DNA from: Aldehydirespirator sp965116965
GTDB taxonomy: Bacteria; Actinomycetota; Acidimicrobiia; Acidimicrobiales; Aldehydirespiratoraceae
Assembly (NCBI GenBank): GCA_965116965.1
Contig: OZ220743.1
Location: 3,038,001 to 3,102,000, forward strand
Reading direction: 5' to 3'
Length of the DNA: 64,000 nucleotides
The notes beneath the pieces were generated by a model. The model did no database searches, was not told the origin of the DNA, and saw only the letters and a program-made list of their open reading frames with translations. Of this stretch, positions 53,248 through 62,800 are shown piece after piece. Numbering within the stretch: position 1 is the stretch's first letter; every line of letters starts with the position of its first letter. A program made the position numbers and the translations under genes.

Positions 53248-53636
53248 TGCCGCGCCACCATGTGCAATGGCCACTCGTGGTCATGGAGTGGAAATCCCTT
53301 GTAGGAGCCGTTGCCTCCGTTGACGAGCCTGGCCTCAAATACCGTGTCGTTCTCCTTGTGCCAGACATAGCGAGGGAAGCCGCCCTCCCACGGTGCGCCT
53401 GTCGAGCCGGCACGGATGGCAGCGCGCAACCAGCCGGTGACCATCTGCTGATCTCGGTACTCGCGCGGGCAGATCGAGGCGTCGCCCCGTGGCCGAGGCG
53501 GACCAGCGAACGTGAACCGGTCCTTGTGTTCTGGACTCCCGACGTAGGTGACGCGCTCGGCCAGGGCCTCGAGGTCTACGTCCGGCGGAACGCACCTCTT
53601 GCGCTTCCTCGGGCGTCTTCTGCTCGGAGACCGCAT
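53244..53636 (-). CDS. Small conserved partner of IrrE-like protein
   Basis: 130-aa protein with a very basic N-terminus (RSPSRRRPRKRKR) and a compact core: VTYVGSPEHKDRFTFAGPPR, GDASICPREYRD, WLRAAIRAG, APWEGGFPRYVWHKENDTVF and NGSYKGFPLHDHEWP. The core resembles a small conserved family seen in accessory regions. Function unknown. Overlap of its stop with the next ATG shows a two-gene unit. It might be an effector or an immunity partner, which is only a guess. Confidence 0.7.
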   Translation of the reverse strand: MRSPSRRRPRKRKRCVPPDVDLEALAERVTYVGSPEHKDRFTFAGPPRPRGDASICPREYRDQQMVTGWLRAAIRAGSTGAPWEGGFPRYVWHKENDTVFEARLVNGGNGSYKGFPLHDHEWPLHMVARQ

Positions 53637-54025
53637 GGTGCGATGCTAGTCAGGTATCAGCAACTCCGACCTCCGGTCGTCGGCATCAGACACAAGGAGG
53701 CGTGCAGGCGTATCCAGCCGAGGCCCGGCCCAAGGGAGCCTCTAGCCCGACCGCAACCGGGACTGCCCCGCTGAAGCCGCCCATACAGACGTGGACGCGT
53801 TGGTGCCGACGCAATACGCTCGGGTCTATCTACTCCCCGCCCGCTGGACGGCTCACTTCGATGCCGTCCCCGGGCGGGTGTTTCATGTCATGCGCACCAT
53901 AGTGGCGCTTCGCGTTTGAGGTCGGAGTGGGGGCGGTAGGGGTCCGCGGCTGAAAGCGAGGGATCCCCCAGAATCGGCGCTTCGCGACAGCCGAGATCTG
54001 GAGGATCCCTGTGGAGTGCGACCCT
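53637..54025. other. Non-coding stretch with long imperfect stem-loop
   Basis: No gene is supported. At 53963-54010 a long imperfect inverted repeat is seen: GGGATCCCCCAGAATCGGC pairs with GCCGAGATCTGGAGGATCCC around an 11-nt loop. It lies just before the second ISL3-type transposase remnant and may be the element end or subterminal structure. Confidence 0.55.
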
Positions 54026-54029
54026 ACGC

Positions 54030-54978
54030 GTGTGTGAGTTGATGTTGGGACTGGGCGACGTGGAGGTGCTCGGCGTCGAGGGCGAGGCCGGTGCGCCGCT
54101 GCGGGTGCATGTGCGGCTGCGGGCGCCGAGGCCGGGCTGTGTGGGCTGCGGCGGGCGGCTGTGGTCACACGGCGACAGCCGGGTGGAGTTGGTGGACCTG
54201 CCGGCGTTCGGGCGGTCTGTGCGGCTGGTGCAGCAGGCGGCGGTGGCGCTGCTCAGACTGCGACTGCGAGGCGGGCACCGTCACCGAGCAGGACCCGCGG
54301 ATCGCGCCCGAGCATGGGAGGCTGACGACGCGGGCGGGACGCTGGGCGACGCGCCAGGCCAAGCTGGGCCGCACCGTGGCGGAGGTCGCCGACGAACTCG
54401 GGTGCAGCCGGCACCCGGTGAACGCCTCGGTGCGGCGCTGGGGCGAGGCGCTGCTCGAGGCCGACACTGAGCGCATCTCAGCCGTCGTCGCGCTGGGGCT
54501 CGACGAGCACCTGATGTGGCGGCGGGGACGGTCCCGGACCAAGGCCCGGGCCACCGGCATCGTCGACGCGGGCGGGCCAGCTGTTGGACATAGTCCCAGG
54601 CCGCACCGCCAAAGCACCCGCAGCGTGGCTGCTTGAGCGGCCCCGCAGCTGGCTGGCCGGCATCCGCTGGGCTGTTCTGGACCTCTCAGGCCCCTACCGC
54701 ACGGCCTTCGACACCGCGCTGCCCCACGCGGCCCAGGTCGCGGACCCGTTCCATGTGGTGCGGTTGGGCAACACCGCCCTCGACGAGGTCCGCCGCAGAG
54801 TGCAGCAGCGGACCCTCGGCCACCGCGGCCGCAAGCACGACCCCCTGTATCGGGCCCGCAAACTGCTGGTGTCCGCGTCCGAGAAGACCACCGACTCCGG
54901 CCGCGTCCGGCTGCGGGACCTGCTCGACGCCGGCGACCCCTACGGCGAAGTCAAAGACGCCTGGCACGCCAAAGAAAC
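54030..54978 (+). pseudogene. Second ISL3-type transposase, frameshifted and 3' truncated
   Basis: Different from the four-copy element. Three frames join to give a typical ISL3 transposase: CVGCGGRLWSHGDSRVELVD (frame from 54030); SDCDCEAGTVTEQDPRIAP, VADELGCSRHPVNASVRRWGEA and LGLDEHLMWRRGRSRTKA (next frame, shift near 54235); and DIVPGRTAKAPAAWLLERPR, WAVLDLSGPYRTAFDTALPH and GRKHDPLYRARKLL (third frame, shift near 54575). Homology ends near DAWHAKET at about 54978, where an antisense PIN-domain gene begins. Dead copy. Confidence 0.85.
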
Positions 54979-55617
54979 CCAGCAGAAAGCCGTCCGGGCT
55001 AAGCGGGCTCAAGCCCGTCAGCTGCTCGATCTGGCTCCCGAGGCGCAGCAGTTCCTCATCTCGGGAGATGAGGAAGTCGGCCTCGCTTGCGGCAGCCTGG
55101 GCGATGACGCACAGGTCCTTGTCTTCCAGGCGAGCCGTCGAGTGTTTGCCCTGCAACGCATGCAACTTCATCTGCCACGCCTCCCGAGATGGCGTCAGAG
55201 TCCGGAAGTCTCCCTGCGTCGACCTGACGTAGTCATCCGCCGTGTGCTGATCTGACAGTTCAGAGCGGCTCTGCGGTGTCACCGCCAGTTCTGCCGCTTC
55301 CGTGACCCAGTCTGCAGTCAAGGCCAACGATGCCGGGAAGACGCGCTGCTCCAAGATGTCGAGCAGGACATTGGTGTCGACGGCCACCACCATCCGAGCA
55401 TCCTCCTGCTCAAGTTCATCCCAGAGGGTTCGAGCAGCGACCGGTAGCCACCACGTCACCAGCGGCAACCGATCACGGCCGCGGCCGGGCTTCCTTCCCA
55501 GCCGCCGAAACCCCAAGTGTGGCCACATGGCGTGCGCCTCGTAGTCCTCACGGCACGACAGGCGGATACCCGCTCGATTCGGATTGCGTTCGACGATGGC
55601 CTCAACCAGCTCGCGTG
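54979..55617 (-). pseudogene. GNAT-PIN remnant, cut at both ends
   Basis: One minus-strand frame holds the C-terminal part of a GNAT acetyltransferase (GRGIARELVEAIVERNP, EDYEAHAMWPHLGFRRLGRK) and, continuing in frame, a PIN domain (MVVAVDTNVLLDIL, ELAVTPQSRSEL, EDKDLCVIAQAAASEADFLISRDEELL). A TGA lies directly before GRGI. PIN acidic residues Asp6, Glu and the later Asp pair are present. A start at ATG 55393 after AGGAGGA would give PIN alone. Past 54979 the frame runs on as antisense of the transposase to 54686. Toxin activity of the PIN part is uncertain. Confidence 0.65.
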
Positions 55618-55650
55618 CGATCCCCCGCCCTCACCGGGCGGGGATTCAGG
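55618..55650 (-). mobile_element. Possible IS200/IS605-type right-end hairpin
   Basis: Read on the minus strand, CCTGAATCCCCGCCC then GGTGA then GGGCGGGGG forms a 7-bp GC stem. A CCTGAATCCCCGCCC hairpin of this kind is common at the 3' end of TnpB-bearing IS605 elements and their guide RNA. No tnpA or tnpB is nearby. The hairpin truncates the GNAT frame. Only a short remnant, and a chance hairpin cannot be excluded. Confidence 0.35.
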
Positions 55651-55790
55651 CCGTTGGACACCTGCGGAATCGTAACGGTCGGCAGGCTACGCACTGTCTT
55701 GATGCATCTACTTGGACAGCACCGGTTCGGGGCAGGCGGAGACGACTATGGTTGAGCCTGTAAGCGTCCAATCGCGACAGGCGCTCTGAG

Positions 55791-55833
55791 CTATCGGTTG
55801 CATAACGCTTCCGATAGCGGTATAGTTTTGCTA
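55791..55833 (+). promoter_or_regulatory. Promoter with operator-like inverted repeat, leaderless start
   Basis: TTGCAT at 55798 and TATAGT at 55821 are spaced by 17 bp, a good sigma-70-type promoter. The ATG of the HTH gene is 6 bp after the -10 box, so the transcript should be leaderless. CTATCGG (55791-55797) and CCGATAG (55811-55817) are perfect inverted half-sites flanking the -35 box, well placed for repression by the HTH protein itself. Confidence 0.65.
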
Positions 55834-56495
55834 TGCAGTTGATGGGCGTTGCCGAAGCAGCCGAACGCCTTGGTGTCAGCCCGAGGCGGATACGGCAGAT
55901 GCTCTCTGACGGTGTGCTCGAAGGCCAGCGCGTCGGACGTGAATGGGTGATCGAGGAGCACGCTCTTCGAGCCGCAGTCTGGCGGCGTCCGGCTCACAGG
56001 CCGTGGAGTCCGTCCTCGGCGTGGGCTGTTCTCGCTCTAGCTGACGGCATCGAGCCTCGTTGCAAGGCATACGAGAGGCACCGCGCGGCGTGTCGTCTGG
56101 AGGTCGGCCTGCCGAACCTCCTCGGGCGTTTGGCTTGCCGCGCCCGCAAGCTCAGCTTCTATGCCCACCCTGCGACGCGTGACCGCATCGCCGTCGAGCC
56201 TGGCGTTGTCCGCACCGCAGCCAGCGCTTCGCCGGAACATCGCCTCGGCATCGTCGGCTCTGGCCCGCTCGAAGCGTACGTGGCCTATAGCGGCCTCCGG
56301 GCCATTCGCGACGCCTTTGTCATCGAGGAGCGAGCTGAGCGGGCCAACTTGTTGTTTCGGGTAGTGGAAGACGATCTGTGGCCGTTCCCCGACGAGGCTG
56401 AGGTGGCTCCGCCCGCAGTGGTCGCTGTGGACCTGTTGGAGTCTGAGGATGAGCGCTCTAGGCGCGCTGGCGTTGAGTTGCTCCAGAGGTTATGA
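55833..56495 (+). CDS. HTH antitoxin-like regulator
   Basis: 220-aa protein. Residues 5-45 are an excisionase/MerR-type helix-turn-helix (AAERLGVSPRRIRQMLSDGV, VGREWVIEEHAL). The rest is not recognised (ARKLSFYAHPATRDRIAVEP, SGLRAIRDAFVIEERAERAN). It overlaps the nucleotidyltransferase gene by 4 nt (ATGA). HTH plus AbiEii-like nucleotidyltransferase is a type IV toxin-antitoxin or abortive-infection layout, so this is the likely antitoxin and autorepressor. The promoter described at 55791 supports this. Confidence 0.8.
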   Translation: MQLMGVAEAAERLGVSPRRIRQMLSDGVLEGQRVGREWVIEEHALRAAVWRRPAHRPWSPSSAWAVLALADGIEPRCKAYERHRAACRLEVGLPNLLGRLACRARKLSFYAHPATRDRIAVEPGVVRTAASASPEHRLGIVGSGPLEAYVAYSGLRAIRDAFVIEERAERANLLFRVVEDDLWPFPDEAEVAPPAVVAVDLLESEDERSRRAGVELLQRL

Positions 56496-57292
56496 GCGAC
56501 CGCCCCAAGCTGGATCGCCCGACCCTGGCGCTGCCCCGCATCCCTGGCTACAACGACGCGCTCTGGGAGACCCTGCTGCAATTGGCGCGCACGGAGCCGC
56601 AGCAGGAGTGGACCCTCATCGGCGGGCAGATGGTGCTGCTGCACGCCTTGGAGCACGAAGTGGAACCGACCCGCCTCTCGACAGACATCGACGTGCTGAT
56701 CAACGCCCGAGTTGTCACCGGCGGTATCCAGCGCTTCGTCAAGACCATCGAATCCCTTGGGTTCTCACTCGCCGGGGTTTCACCAGAAGGAATCGCGCAT
56801 CGTTACCGCCGCGGCATGGCCAGCATCGACGTGTTGGCACCAGAGGGCCTCGGACCCCGGACGGACCTGACGACCACCGCGCCGGGTCGCACGCTTCAAG
56901 TGCCAGGCGGCACCCAAGCGCTCGAACGCACAGAACTGTTGCCCGTGCAATTCGCTGGAAAGGAAGGCTTCATTCCGCGCCCGTCGCTGCTGGGAGCAAT
57001 AGTTTGCAAGGCCGCTGCGGTGTCCGTTGATGACGCCCCGGACGCACAAAGGCGCGACATGGCGCTGCTGCTAAGCCTCATCGATGACCCTGACGAGTTG
57101 GCAACTGTCCTAACCCGCAAGGACCGCCAGAGGCTCAGAAGCGTTGAAGAACTCGCCTCCGCTGACCATGCAGTTTGGAGAGACCTGTCTCAGGGCGCCG
57201 CAGACCGAGCGAGACTCGCTTACCAGACCCTCTCCAAGCCGCCACCACCACCCGCGCTGGACATCAACACCGGAGGTAGCTCAGAACTGTAG
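56492..57292 (+). CDS. AbiEii-like nucleotidyltransferase toxin
   Basis: 266-aa protein. WTLIGGQMVLLHALEHEVEP followed by STDIDVLINARVV is the nucleotidyltransferase core of the AbiEii/AbiGii group, with the two catalytic Asp in DID. Later parts (FAGKEGFIPRPSLLGAIVCKAAA, RRDMALLLSLID) match the family C-terminal region. Known relatives add nucleotides to tRNA and stop growth. Translation is coupled with the HTH gene. It ends 19 bp before a MITE-like element. Confidence 0.85.
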   Translation: MSDRPKLDRPTLALPRIPGYNDALWETLLQLARTEPQQEWTLIGGQMVLLHALEHEVEPTRLSTDIDVLINARVVTGGIQRFVKTIESLGFSLAGVSPEGIAHRYRRGMASIDVLAPEGLGPRTDLTTTAPGRTLQVPGGTQALERTELLPVQFAGKEGFIPRPSLLGAIVCKAAAVSVDDAPDAQRRDMALLLSLIDDPDELATVLTRKDRQRLRSVEELASADHAVWRDLSQGAADRARLAYQTLSKPPPPPALDINTGGSSEL

Positions 57293-57310
57293 GGTCTTAC
57301 GGCTGACCTA

Positions 57311-57411
57311 GGAGACTGTTGAGTAATGCGATTTTGGAGCAGCATGCAAGCCTCAGACCTGGGGTTTTGCAATTGAGATTTGCGCGATTTGGGAGTTGCT
57401 CATCACTCTCC
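57311..57411 (+). mobile_element. 101-bp MITE-like element, copy 2
   Basis: Same element as at 32156-32256 in inverted orientation, 99/101 identical. Flanked by TA within CTAG on both sides. It lies in the intergenic region between the toxin gene and the methyltransferase gene and interrupts no frame. No other gene is seen in 57293-57495. Confidence 0.88.
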
Positions 57412-57495
57412 TAGGAGTCGGCAGCTGCGATTCAAAGCGGGATGTCACAGCCAAGCCTTAGTGTCGAACATCTGTTCGTTTCAAGGAGGTTGCTG

Positions 57496-58920
57496 ATGTC
57501 CCGCCGTCATGTTTCAACGCCCGCTTCATCGACCGGAGGCACCGCTCGACCGATTGCCCTTCCTGGGAGTGAGTCGTGGTCTACGGTGGCCGACATGGCC
57601 TCTGCTGCGCGGCCACGCACCAACGGCGCCATGAACACGCTGTTGGCGCGGGACGCCCCCGCACACGACTGGTACCGCTTCGTGCTGTCGTTCCCGCCCC
57701 ACCTCGTGCGCGACTATGCGCAGCGGTTCGGTCTCGACGCCGACAGCCGTGTTCTCGACCCGTTCTGTGGCACGGGCACGACCCTTGTGGAGGCGAAGAA
57801 ACTCGGCGTGCCTAGCTGTGGCCTCGAAGCGGTGCCGCTGTCCCGGCTCGCAGCCTCCACCAAGGTCAACTGGACTCCAGATCCTGACGAGTTGCTCAAG
57901 CACGCCGAACTCGTGGCCGAGAAGGCGCTCGCTACGTTGGCTGCGGACGGCATCTCCGATGAGCCGGCGTCATCGGTCCCACGGGGAGTGCGGCTGCGGA
58001 CGCTTCCCGCCGCTAGCGCAAAGCTGCTGCTCAAGGACTCCATCAGCGCTCTGCCGCTTCACAAGGTGCTGGTGTTGCGTGACGCCCTCGACGGCGAATA
58101 CGACTCGGCCTTTGCTGACCACGAGCGGCTCGCGCTGGCTCGGATCCTGCCGGTGGAGGTCGGCAATCTGCGCTTCGGGCCCGAGGTGGGCCTCGGAACA
58201 GTCAAGCTCGACGCGCCGGTGGTGTCTGTGTGGCTTGAGCGCGTGAAGACCATGTGCGCCGATCTGCGCCAGCTCCGGCCACGCGCCGCCACCTCCGCTG
58301 TCGCCCTGGACGCAGATGCGCGAATGGTCGGCGAACTCCTGGAGCCCAGCAGCATCGATGCGGTTATCACCTCGCCGCCGTATCCCAACGAGAAGGACTA
58401 CTCGCGCACGGTGCGTCTCGAGTCGGTGCTTCTGGGCTTTCTCAGCAGCCGGTCGGATCTTCAGGCGATGAAGAAGGGGCTAGTGAGGTCCAACACCCGC
58501 GGCGTCTACCGCGACGACGCTGACGACGCCTGGGTTCGAAACGACGCCGAGGTCGAACGGATCGCCTCGGCGATAGAGGCCCGCCGCATCGAACTCGGCA
58601 AAGACTCGGGATTCGAGCGCATGTACCACCGGGTCACGAAGCTGTACTTCGGGGGGATGGCCCGTCACCTGGTCTCGTTGAGCCGCGTGCTCAAGCCCGG
58701 AGCCCGCCTCGCGTACGTGGTAGGCGACCAAGCCTCCTACCTGAGAGTCATGATCCGCACCGGGCAGATTCTGGCTGAGATCGCGGAGCGCGCCGGATAC
58801 GACGTCGAGTCGATCGACCTGTTCCGCACCCGCCACGCCACAGCCACACGCGAGCAACTCCGCGAGGAAGTACTCGTGCTGAGATGGCCAGGCGCCGCAG
58901 CCGCCGCCAGCCACCGATGA
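57496..58920 (+). CDS. DNA methyltransferase (restriction-modification type)
   Basis: 474-aa protein starting at ATG 57496, chosen because AAGGAGG lies 6 bp before it; an ATG at 57442 has none. RVLDPFCGTGTTLVEAKKLG (about residue 85) binds SAM and VITSPPYPNEKDYSR (about 292) is the catalytic N4/N6 motif. The order SAM motif then SPPY suits the alpha-type layout, with a 200-residue target region between. The PD-(D/E)XK nuclease gene follows 36 bp downstream, so this is the modification half of a type II-like system. Confidence 0.88.
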   Translation: MSRRHVSTPASSTGGTARPIALPGSESWSTVADMASAARPRTNGAMNTLLARDAPAHDWYRFVLSFPPHLVRDYAQRFGLDADSRVLDPFCGTGTTLVEAKKLGVPSCGLEAVPLSRLAASTKVNWTPDPDELLKHAELVAEKALATLAADGISDEPASSVPRGVRLRTLPAASAKLLLKDSISALPLHKVLVLRDALDGEYDSAFADHERLALARILPVEVGNLRFGPEVGLGTVKLDAPVVSVWLERVKTMCADLRQLRPRAATSAVALDADARMVGELLEPSSIDAVITSPPYPNEKDYSRTVRLESVLLGFLSSRSDLQAMKKGLVRSNTRGVYRDDADDAWVRNDAEVERIASAIEARRIELGKDSGFERMYHRVTKLYFGGMARHLVSLSRVLKPGARLAYVVGDQASYLRVMIRTGQILAEIAERAGYDVESIDLFRTRHATATREQLREEVLVLRWPGAAAAASHR

Positions 58921-58956
58921 GGCACTCGCAGACGCCAGCCGACGGACTGGCCTGAC

Positions 58957-59790
58957 ATGTCCACGGCGAGCCTGGCGCAGCAGATCATCGAGTGGATCTT
59001 CGCCCAGAGCCACAATCCAGGCGACGATCAAGTGACCTTCACACGAGACGACATGATCTCTGCCGCTTCCGCACTGGGAGCACCCCGCCCCAAGAATCTC
59101 GGCGACATCGTGTACTCGCTGCGCTACCGGGTGCCGCTTCCCGACTCCATCCGACAAACAGCACCACCGGACCGCGAATGGGCAATCTTCCCCGGCGGCA
59201 ACGCCGTCTACACGCTGCGGACCGTGCCCTTCAATCTCATCGAGCCACGCAAGGGCCTCCGCACGATCCGCCTACCCGACGCCACACCCGGCGTCATCTC
59301 CAAGTACTCCCTAACAGACGAACAGGCCCTGCTGGCCCGGGTCCGGTACAACCGACTGCTCGATGTGTTCACCGGCCTCGCCTGCTACCCCCTCCAGAGC
59401 CACCTACGCACAAGCATCACCATCACCAACGCCATCGACGGCAAGCCAAGCAGCTCGCAGGTCGAAACCGACGACGTCTACGTCGGCCTGGACGAACACG
59501 GCGCGCACTACATCCTGCCAGTACAAGCCAAGGGCGGCTCGGACTCACTCAGCGTCATCCAGATCTGGCAGGACCTACGAGTCGCTGAGCAGAAGTTCCC
59601 CGACCTGATCGCCCGCCCAGTCGCAGCTCAATTCATGGAGCAGAGCGTCATTGCTCTCTTCGAGTTCCAAGAATCCAATGACGAGATCACCATCGCCCGC
59701 GAGCACCACTACAGCCTCGTCCCACCCGAAGAACTCGCACCTGGAGAACTCGCGGCATACCGTGCTGCGGCTCAAATGCAACCTGGCTAA
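58957..59790 (+). CDS. Restriction endonuclease-like protein, PD-(D/E)XK
   Basis: 277-aa protein. The N-terminal region is a winged-helix-like domain (QQIIEWIFAQSHNPGDDQVTF, SAASALGAPRPKNLGDIVYSLR). Catalytic core: ETDDVYVGLDEHG (Asp about 171) and YILPVQAKGGSD (Gln-x-Lys about 187-189), a PD-(D/E)XK variant with Gln in place of Asp/Glu, as in some known restriction enzymes. Directly after the methyltransferase gene, so very likely the cognate nuclease. Target site unknown. Confidence 0.82.
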   Translation: MSTASLAQQIIEWIFAQSHNPGDDQVTFTRDDMISAASALGAPRPKNLGDIVYSLRYRVPLPDSIRQTAPPDREWAIFPGGNAVYTLRTVPFNLIEPRKGLRTIRLPDATPGVISKYSLTDEQALLARVRYNRLLDVFTGLACYPLQSHLRTSITITNAIDGKPSSSQVETDDVYVGLDEHGAHYILPVQAKGGSDSLSVIQIWQDLRVAEQKFPDLIARPVAAQFMEQSVIALFEFQESNDEITIAREHHYSLVPPEELAPGELAAYRAAAQMQPG

Positions 59791-59898
59791 GAGACAGTGG
59801 CTAATGCTCTGCGGCACCGCACCGCACCGCAGGCACGATGCTGGATGAGGCTCCGCCGCGATCCGTGACTGCTGACATGCGGGCGCAGACTCGCGACC

Positions 59899-62800
59899 AT
59901 GATGGATGGGCGCTCGACACACCCCGCTACTACGCTTCTTGAGGCCAAACAGGGGACTCGACGGAGGGCTGAAGAGCCAATGGCGGACGCTGAGCGGAGT
60001 CAGATGGAGACGGCGTGGCTCATTCGGGCAGGCCGTCGGGGCGAGCGCGAAGAACTCGCCCTCAAGATCGGTGTGAGTGGTGGAGGTTGGAGTGGGCTAC
60101 CAGATCTCACGGCAGTGTCGAGCCGTCACCAGTTGGAAACGATGCTCCGCGAACTATCGCCCGACTGGAGCAACCACACGGTCGGCGCCTACGTAGGCCA
60201 GCTCTGGATGCTCCGGCACCACGTTGGCGTGGGTGACCTGGTGGTGATGCCGCTCAAAACGACTTCTCGCATCGCCTTGGGAGTTGTGACGCGACCGTAT
60301 TGGTACCGGGACGATCCGGACCCCGGCAATCGGCACGTCGTGTCTGTCGATTGGAAGCGCACGGATCTGCCGAGAACCGCCGTCAGAGAAGACCTTCTGA
60401 AGTCGCTTGGCTCAGTCCGCACCATCTGCACGATTGCTCGAAATGACGGAGCCTGGAGACTTCACCAACTATTGCTCACAGGTATCGATCCAGGACCCCG
60501 TACGGAGATGGGCGCCTCAGTCGAAACATCTGCGAGCCTCACGAAGTCCTCTCGGAGCCACGGCGAGGACGGAGAGCGTGACAGCGAATCGACCGACTCA
60601 CCCGCGTCAGGCGCCGAGCCCCAGCAGCTCCACAAAGATGGCATCCAAGACCGAGTGGTCAAGCCTTCCAATAGCGTGACGGCTCTGCGAGGGAGAGGAA
60701 GGGCAGTGTCACCGACGGTCTATCGCGATACCGGCTACACGCTGATGTATCTGATCGAGGAGATCAGGCACGGAAAGATCGCTCTGCCTGACATCCAGCG
60801 GCCCTTCGTGTGGTCGGCCACCCAGGTGCGCGATCTGTTTGATTCGATGTACCGGGGCTATCCGGTGGGAACGCTGATGTTCTGGGAGACCGGAGCCGAT
60901 GTCGGTGTGCGCCAGGTGGGCGGCGGCGAGAACGACGGCGTGGCCCGGCTGCTCATTGTCGACGGCCAGCAACGGCTCACCTCGTTGTTTGCGGTGCTAA
61001 CGGGCAGTCCCGTTCTCACTAGCCGCTATCAGCAGAAGCAGATGCGCATCGCGTTCCGACCCGACGACGAGAGCTTCGAGGTCACCGACGTAGCCATCCA
61101 ACGCGATCCCGAGTTCATCCCGGACATCACGGTGCTATGGGCTGACCGGTACAGATCGACGGTTCGGGCCTTTCTCGAGCGACTCGGGTCACATCGAGGG
61201 GCAACGTCCGGCAACGGCGACGGCGGATGGAGCGACGAACAGGACCGCCTTGAGGAACGAATCGACCGGGTCCGTGATCTTCGCGACTTCCGATTCCAGG
61301 TGCTCGAGTTGAGTTCGAGCGCTAACGAAGAGGACGTCGCTGACATCTTCGTGCGGACCAACTCCGAGGGCGTAAAGCTGAAGCAGTCCGACTTCATCTT
61401 GACGCTCATGTCGGTTCACTGGGAGAAGGGTCGGCGCCAGCTTGAGCAGTTCTGCCGCCAAGCCGTGGACAGGACCGTCACCGGGCCATCATCGAGAAAC
61501 GCATTCATCGAGCCGGGTCCCGACCAACTGCTTCGCGCCGGGGTCGGGCTCGCCTTCCGGCGGGGCCGGCTCAGCCACGTCTACAACATCTTGAGGGGGA
61601 AGGACCTTGAGACCGGCGACGTCTCCGAAGCTCGCAGAACCGCACAGTTCGAGGCTCTGGCTCATGCTCAGGACCAAGTCTTGGATCTGAGCAACTGGCA
61701 CGAATACCTCAAATGCCTCACCCACGCAGGATTCCGCAGCAACCGCATGGTGACCTCCCAGAACGCGCTCATCTACTCCTACATGCTGTGGCTGATCGGC
61801 CGATGCGACTTCGGCTTGGACCGCAAGACGCTGAGGGGGGTCATCGCCCGCTGGTTCTTCATGGCCCAGACGACAGGCCGCTACACCGGCTCCTACGAGT
61901 CCCAAATCGAATCCGATCTCGGCCGCCTAGCCGCGCTCGCGGACAACGGAGGACAGGCCTTCTGCGACGAACTAGACCGCCTAGTGCGGGCCACGTTCAC
62001 CAACGACTACTGGCTCATCTCACTTCCGAACCGGCTCGACACCTCAGCAGCCAAGTCGCCCGTGCTGACGGCGTATCAGGCCGCCTTGAACCTCCTCGAT
62101 GCCGAGGCACTGTTCAGCGATCTGCGTATCCGCGACCTGCTCGATCCTGCCGTTACCGCTCCGCGATCAGTGGAACGGCACCACCTGTTCCCGAAGGCAC
62201 ACCTCAAGGCCAAGGGGATCACCGGAGTCCGTCAGGTCAATGCGATTGCGAACATGGCCTACCTCGACTGGCCCGACAATGCGGACATCTCCGACGACGA
62301 TCCCCTCTCCTACTGGCCGGCGATGACGAGCAGGCTTGATCCCGACCAGCTCGAGCGCCAGATCTACTGGCACGCCCTGCCCGTGGGCTGGGCGCAACTC
62401 GACTACGCAACCTTCCTGGAGCGCAGGCGGACGCTACTGGCAGCTGTAGTGAGAGACGGATTCGACACGCTCTGGGAGGACAGCGCACCGGAGCCGGCGG
62501 AAGGCGTCATCGAACTGCTGCGAGTAGGCGAGTCGCAGACCGTCGAGTTCAAGTCCACCGCCCGCTGGAGCCTCCACGCCAGCAAACCCGACAAGAAGAT
62601 GGAGCACGTGATCGTCAAGACCGTCTGTGGGTTCCTCAACGCCCAAGGCGGCAAGCTGCTCATCGGAGTCGACGACGACGGCAACGTCGTCGGCCTCGGC
62701 CCGGACCTACAGACCCTCCGCAAAGGCAACAAAGACGGCTATGAGCTGTTCCTACGCCAGCTGCTCGACGCCAGCCTCTCGGTGACCACCGCCGGAATCA

